Source: an uncultured Clostridia bacterium
GTDB taxonomy: Bacteria; Bacillota; Clostridia; Christensenellales; UBA1242
Assembly (NCBI GenBank): GCA_947630075.1
Contig: CANRGF010000050.1
Location: 1-7,568, forward strand
Length of the DNA stretch: 7,568 nucleotides
Direction: 5' to 3'
Shown: positions 7,246-7,568 of the stretch, one piece after another
Numbering within the stretch: position 1 is the first letter of the stretch
Layout of the letters: the number at the start of each line of letters is the position of its first letter
Made by a program: the position numbers and the translations under genes
Notes under the pieces: model-generated
Seen by the model: the letters and a program-made list of their open reading frames with translations, nothing else
Databases searched by the model: none
What the model was told of the DNA's origin: nothing

Positions 7246-7568
7246 TTATTTCAGCAATTTTGATAATTCAACAAATTGCTCCACTGATAAATTTTCTGGC
7301 CTAACATTAATTTCTAATCCCAACTTTAATAAGGAGAATGAAATTTTGTCTTTGTCAAAATGTGGCTTTAGGTTATTCATCAAGGTTTTGCGCCTCATAG
7401 AAAACGCCTTTTCAACGAATGATGAAAATTCATCAAAATCAATATCGTAAAGATTATGTGGAATAAGTTTGCAAAGTGCACTGTCCACTTTGGGGCTTGG
7501 AGTGAAACATTCTTTCTTTATCACGCGCGGAATTGAGATGTGATATTTCGCTTGCAGGCAAACTGAAC
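7246..7568 (-). CDS. ksgA: 16S rRNA (adenine1518-N6/adenine1519-N6)-dimethyltransferase, C-terminal part
   Basis: The final 106 codons are visible; the 5' part lies beyond the right edge. RsmA/KsgA uses S-adenosylmethionine to dimethylate two adjacent adenines in the 3'-terminal hairpin of 16S rRNA, a late step in small-subunit maturation in the cytoplasm. The call rests on family landmarks in order: QAKYHISIPRV, then CFTPSPKVDSA (7477-7509; the F-x-P-x-P-K-V-D-S-A block), then FSSFVEKAFSMRRKTLMNNL (the F-x-x-x-V-x-x-A-F-x-x-R-R-K-T-L-x-N-N-L block), then RPENLSVEQFVEL close to the C-terminus. The family is usually about 260-295 residues, so about 60% is missing here. The SAM-binding motifs lie in the missing part, so integrity cannot be judged. 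The gene ends in TAA and is followed by a terminator, which suggests it is the last gene of its unit. Confidence in the family is very high. Confidence 0.96.
   Translation of the reverse strand, partial: SVCLQAKYHISIPRVIKKECFTPSPKVDSALCKLIPHNLYDIDFDEFSSFVEKAFSMRRKTLMNNLKPHFDKDKISFSLLKLGLEINVRPENLSVEQFVELSKLLK

Overview
The window looks like chromosomal DNA from a low-GC Gram-positive bacterium (Bacillota-like), probably an uncultured lineage. The evidence is a near-consensus sigma-A-type promoter, an intergenic region of about 18% G+C, an rRNA dimethylase gene of about 35% G+C, and a very long gene for a membrane-anchored, beta-strand-rich protein. The genetic code appears to be the standard one: all seven tryptophans of the long protein are TGG, and no in-frame TGA occurs in 2,326 codons. 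I cannot name a genus.

The layout is simple and everything reads on the minus strand. At the right edge (7246-7568) is the 3' end of ksgA/rsmA, the 16S rRNA adenine dimethyltransferase. It is followed by a short intrinsic terminator (7208-7237). An AT-rich gap then leads to a dedicated promoter (-35 at 7065-7070, -10 at 7042-7047, 17-bp spacer), a leader of about 57 nt and a Shine-Dalgarno-like purine run. From 6978 to the left edge, one uninterrupted reading frame fills the rest of the window. It gives at least 2,326 residues with no stop codon, so the C-terminus lies outside.

The long protein starts with a short basic segment and a hydrophobic signal anchor (residues about 5-31). The rest is predicted to be extracytoplasmic: poor in Cys and Trp, rich in Ser/Thr/Asn/Asp, with alternating beta-strand patterns almost throughout. 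By eye I can distinguish four parts: an N-terminal Cys-containing head (about 40-170); a stretch resembling a parallel beta-helix (about 687-786); one convincing BIG2-type bacterial Ig-like unit (about 871-990); and a long array (about 1085-2194) in which a degenerate strand-turn-strand motif recurs about every 105-145 residues, suggesting tandem Ig-like modules. The last 120 visible residues have more helical character.

The two genes are transcribed in the same direction but appear to be separate transcription units, with no functional link visible. The interesting object is the giant surface protein: a probable adhesin, stalk or envelope-spanning protein with no catalytic motif that I can see. 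I found no RNA genes, CRISPR, insertion sequences or phage genes.
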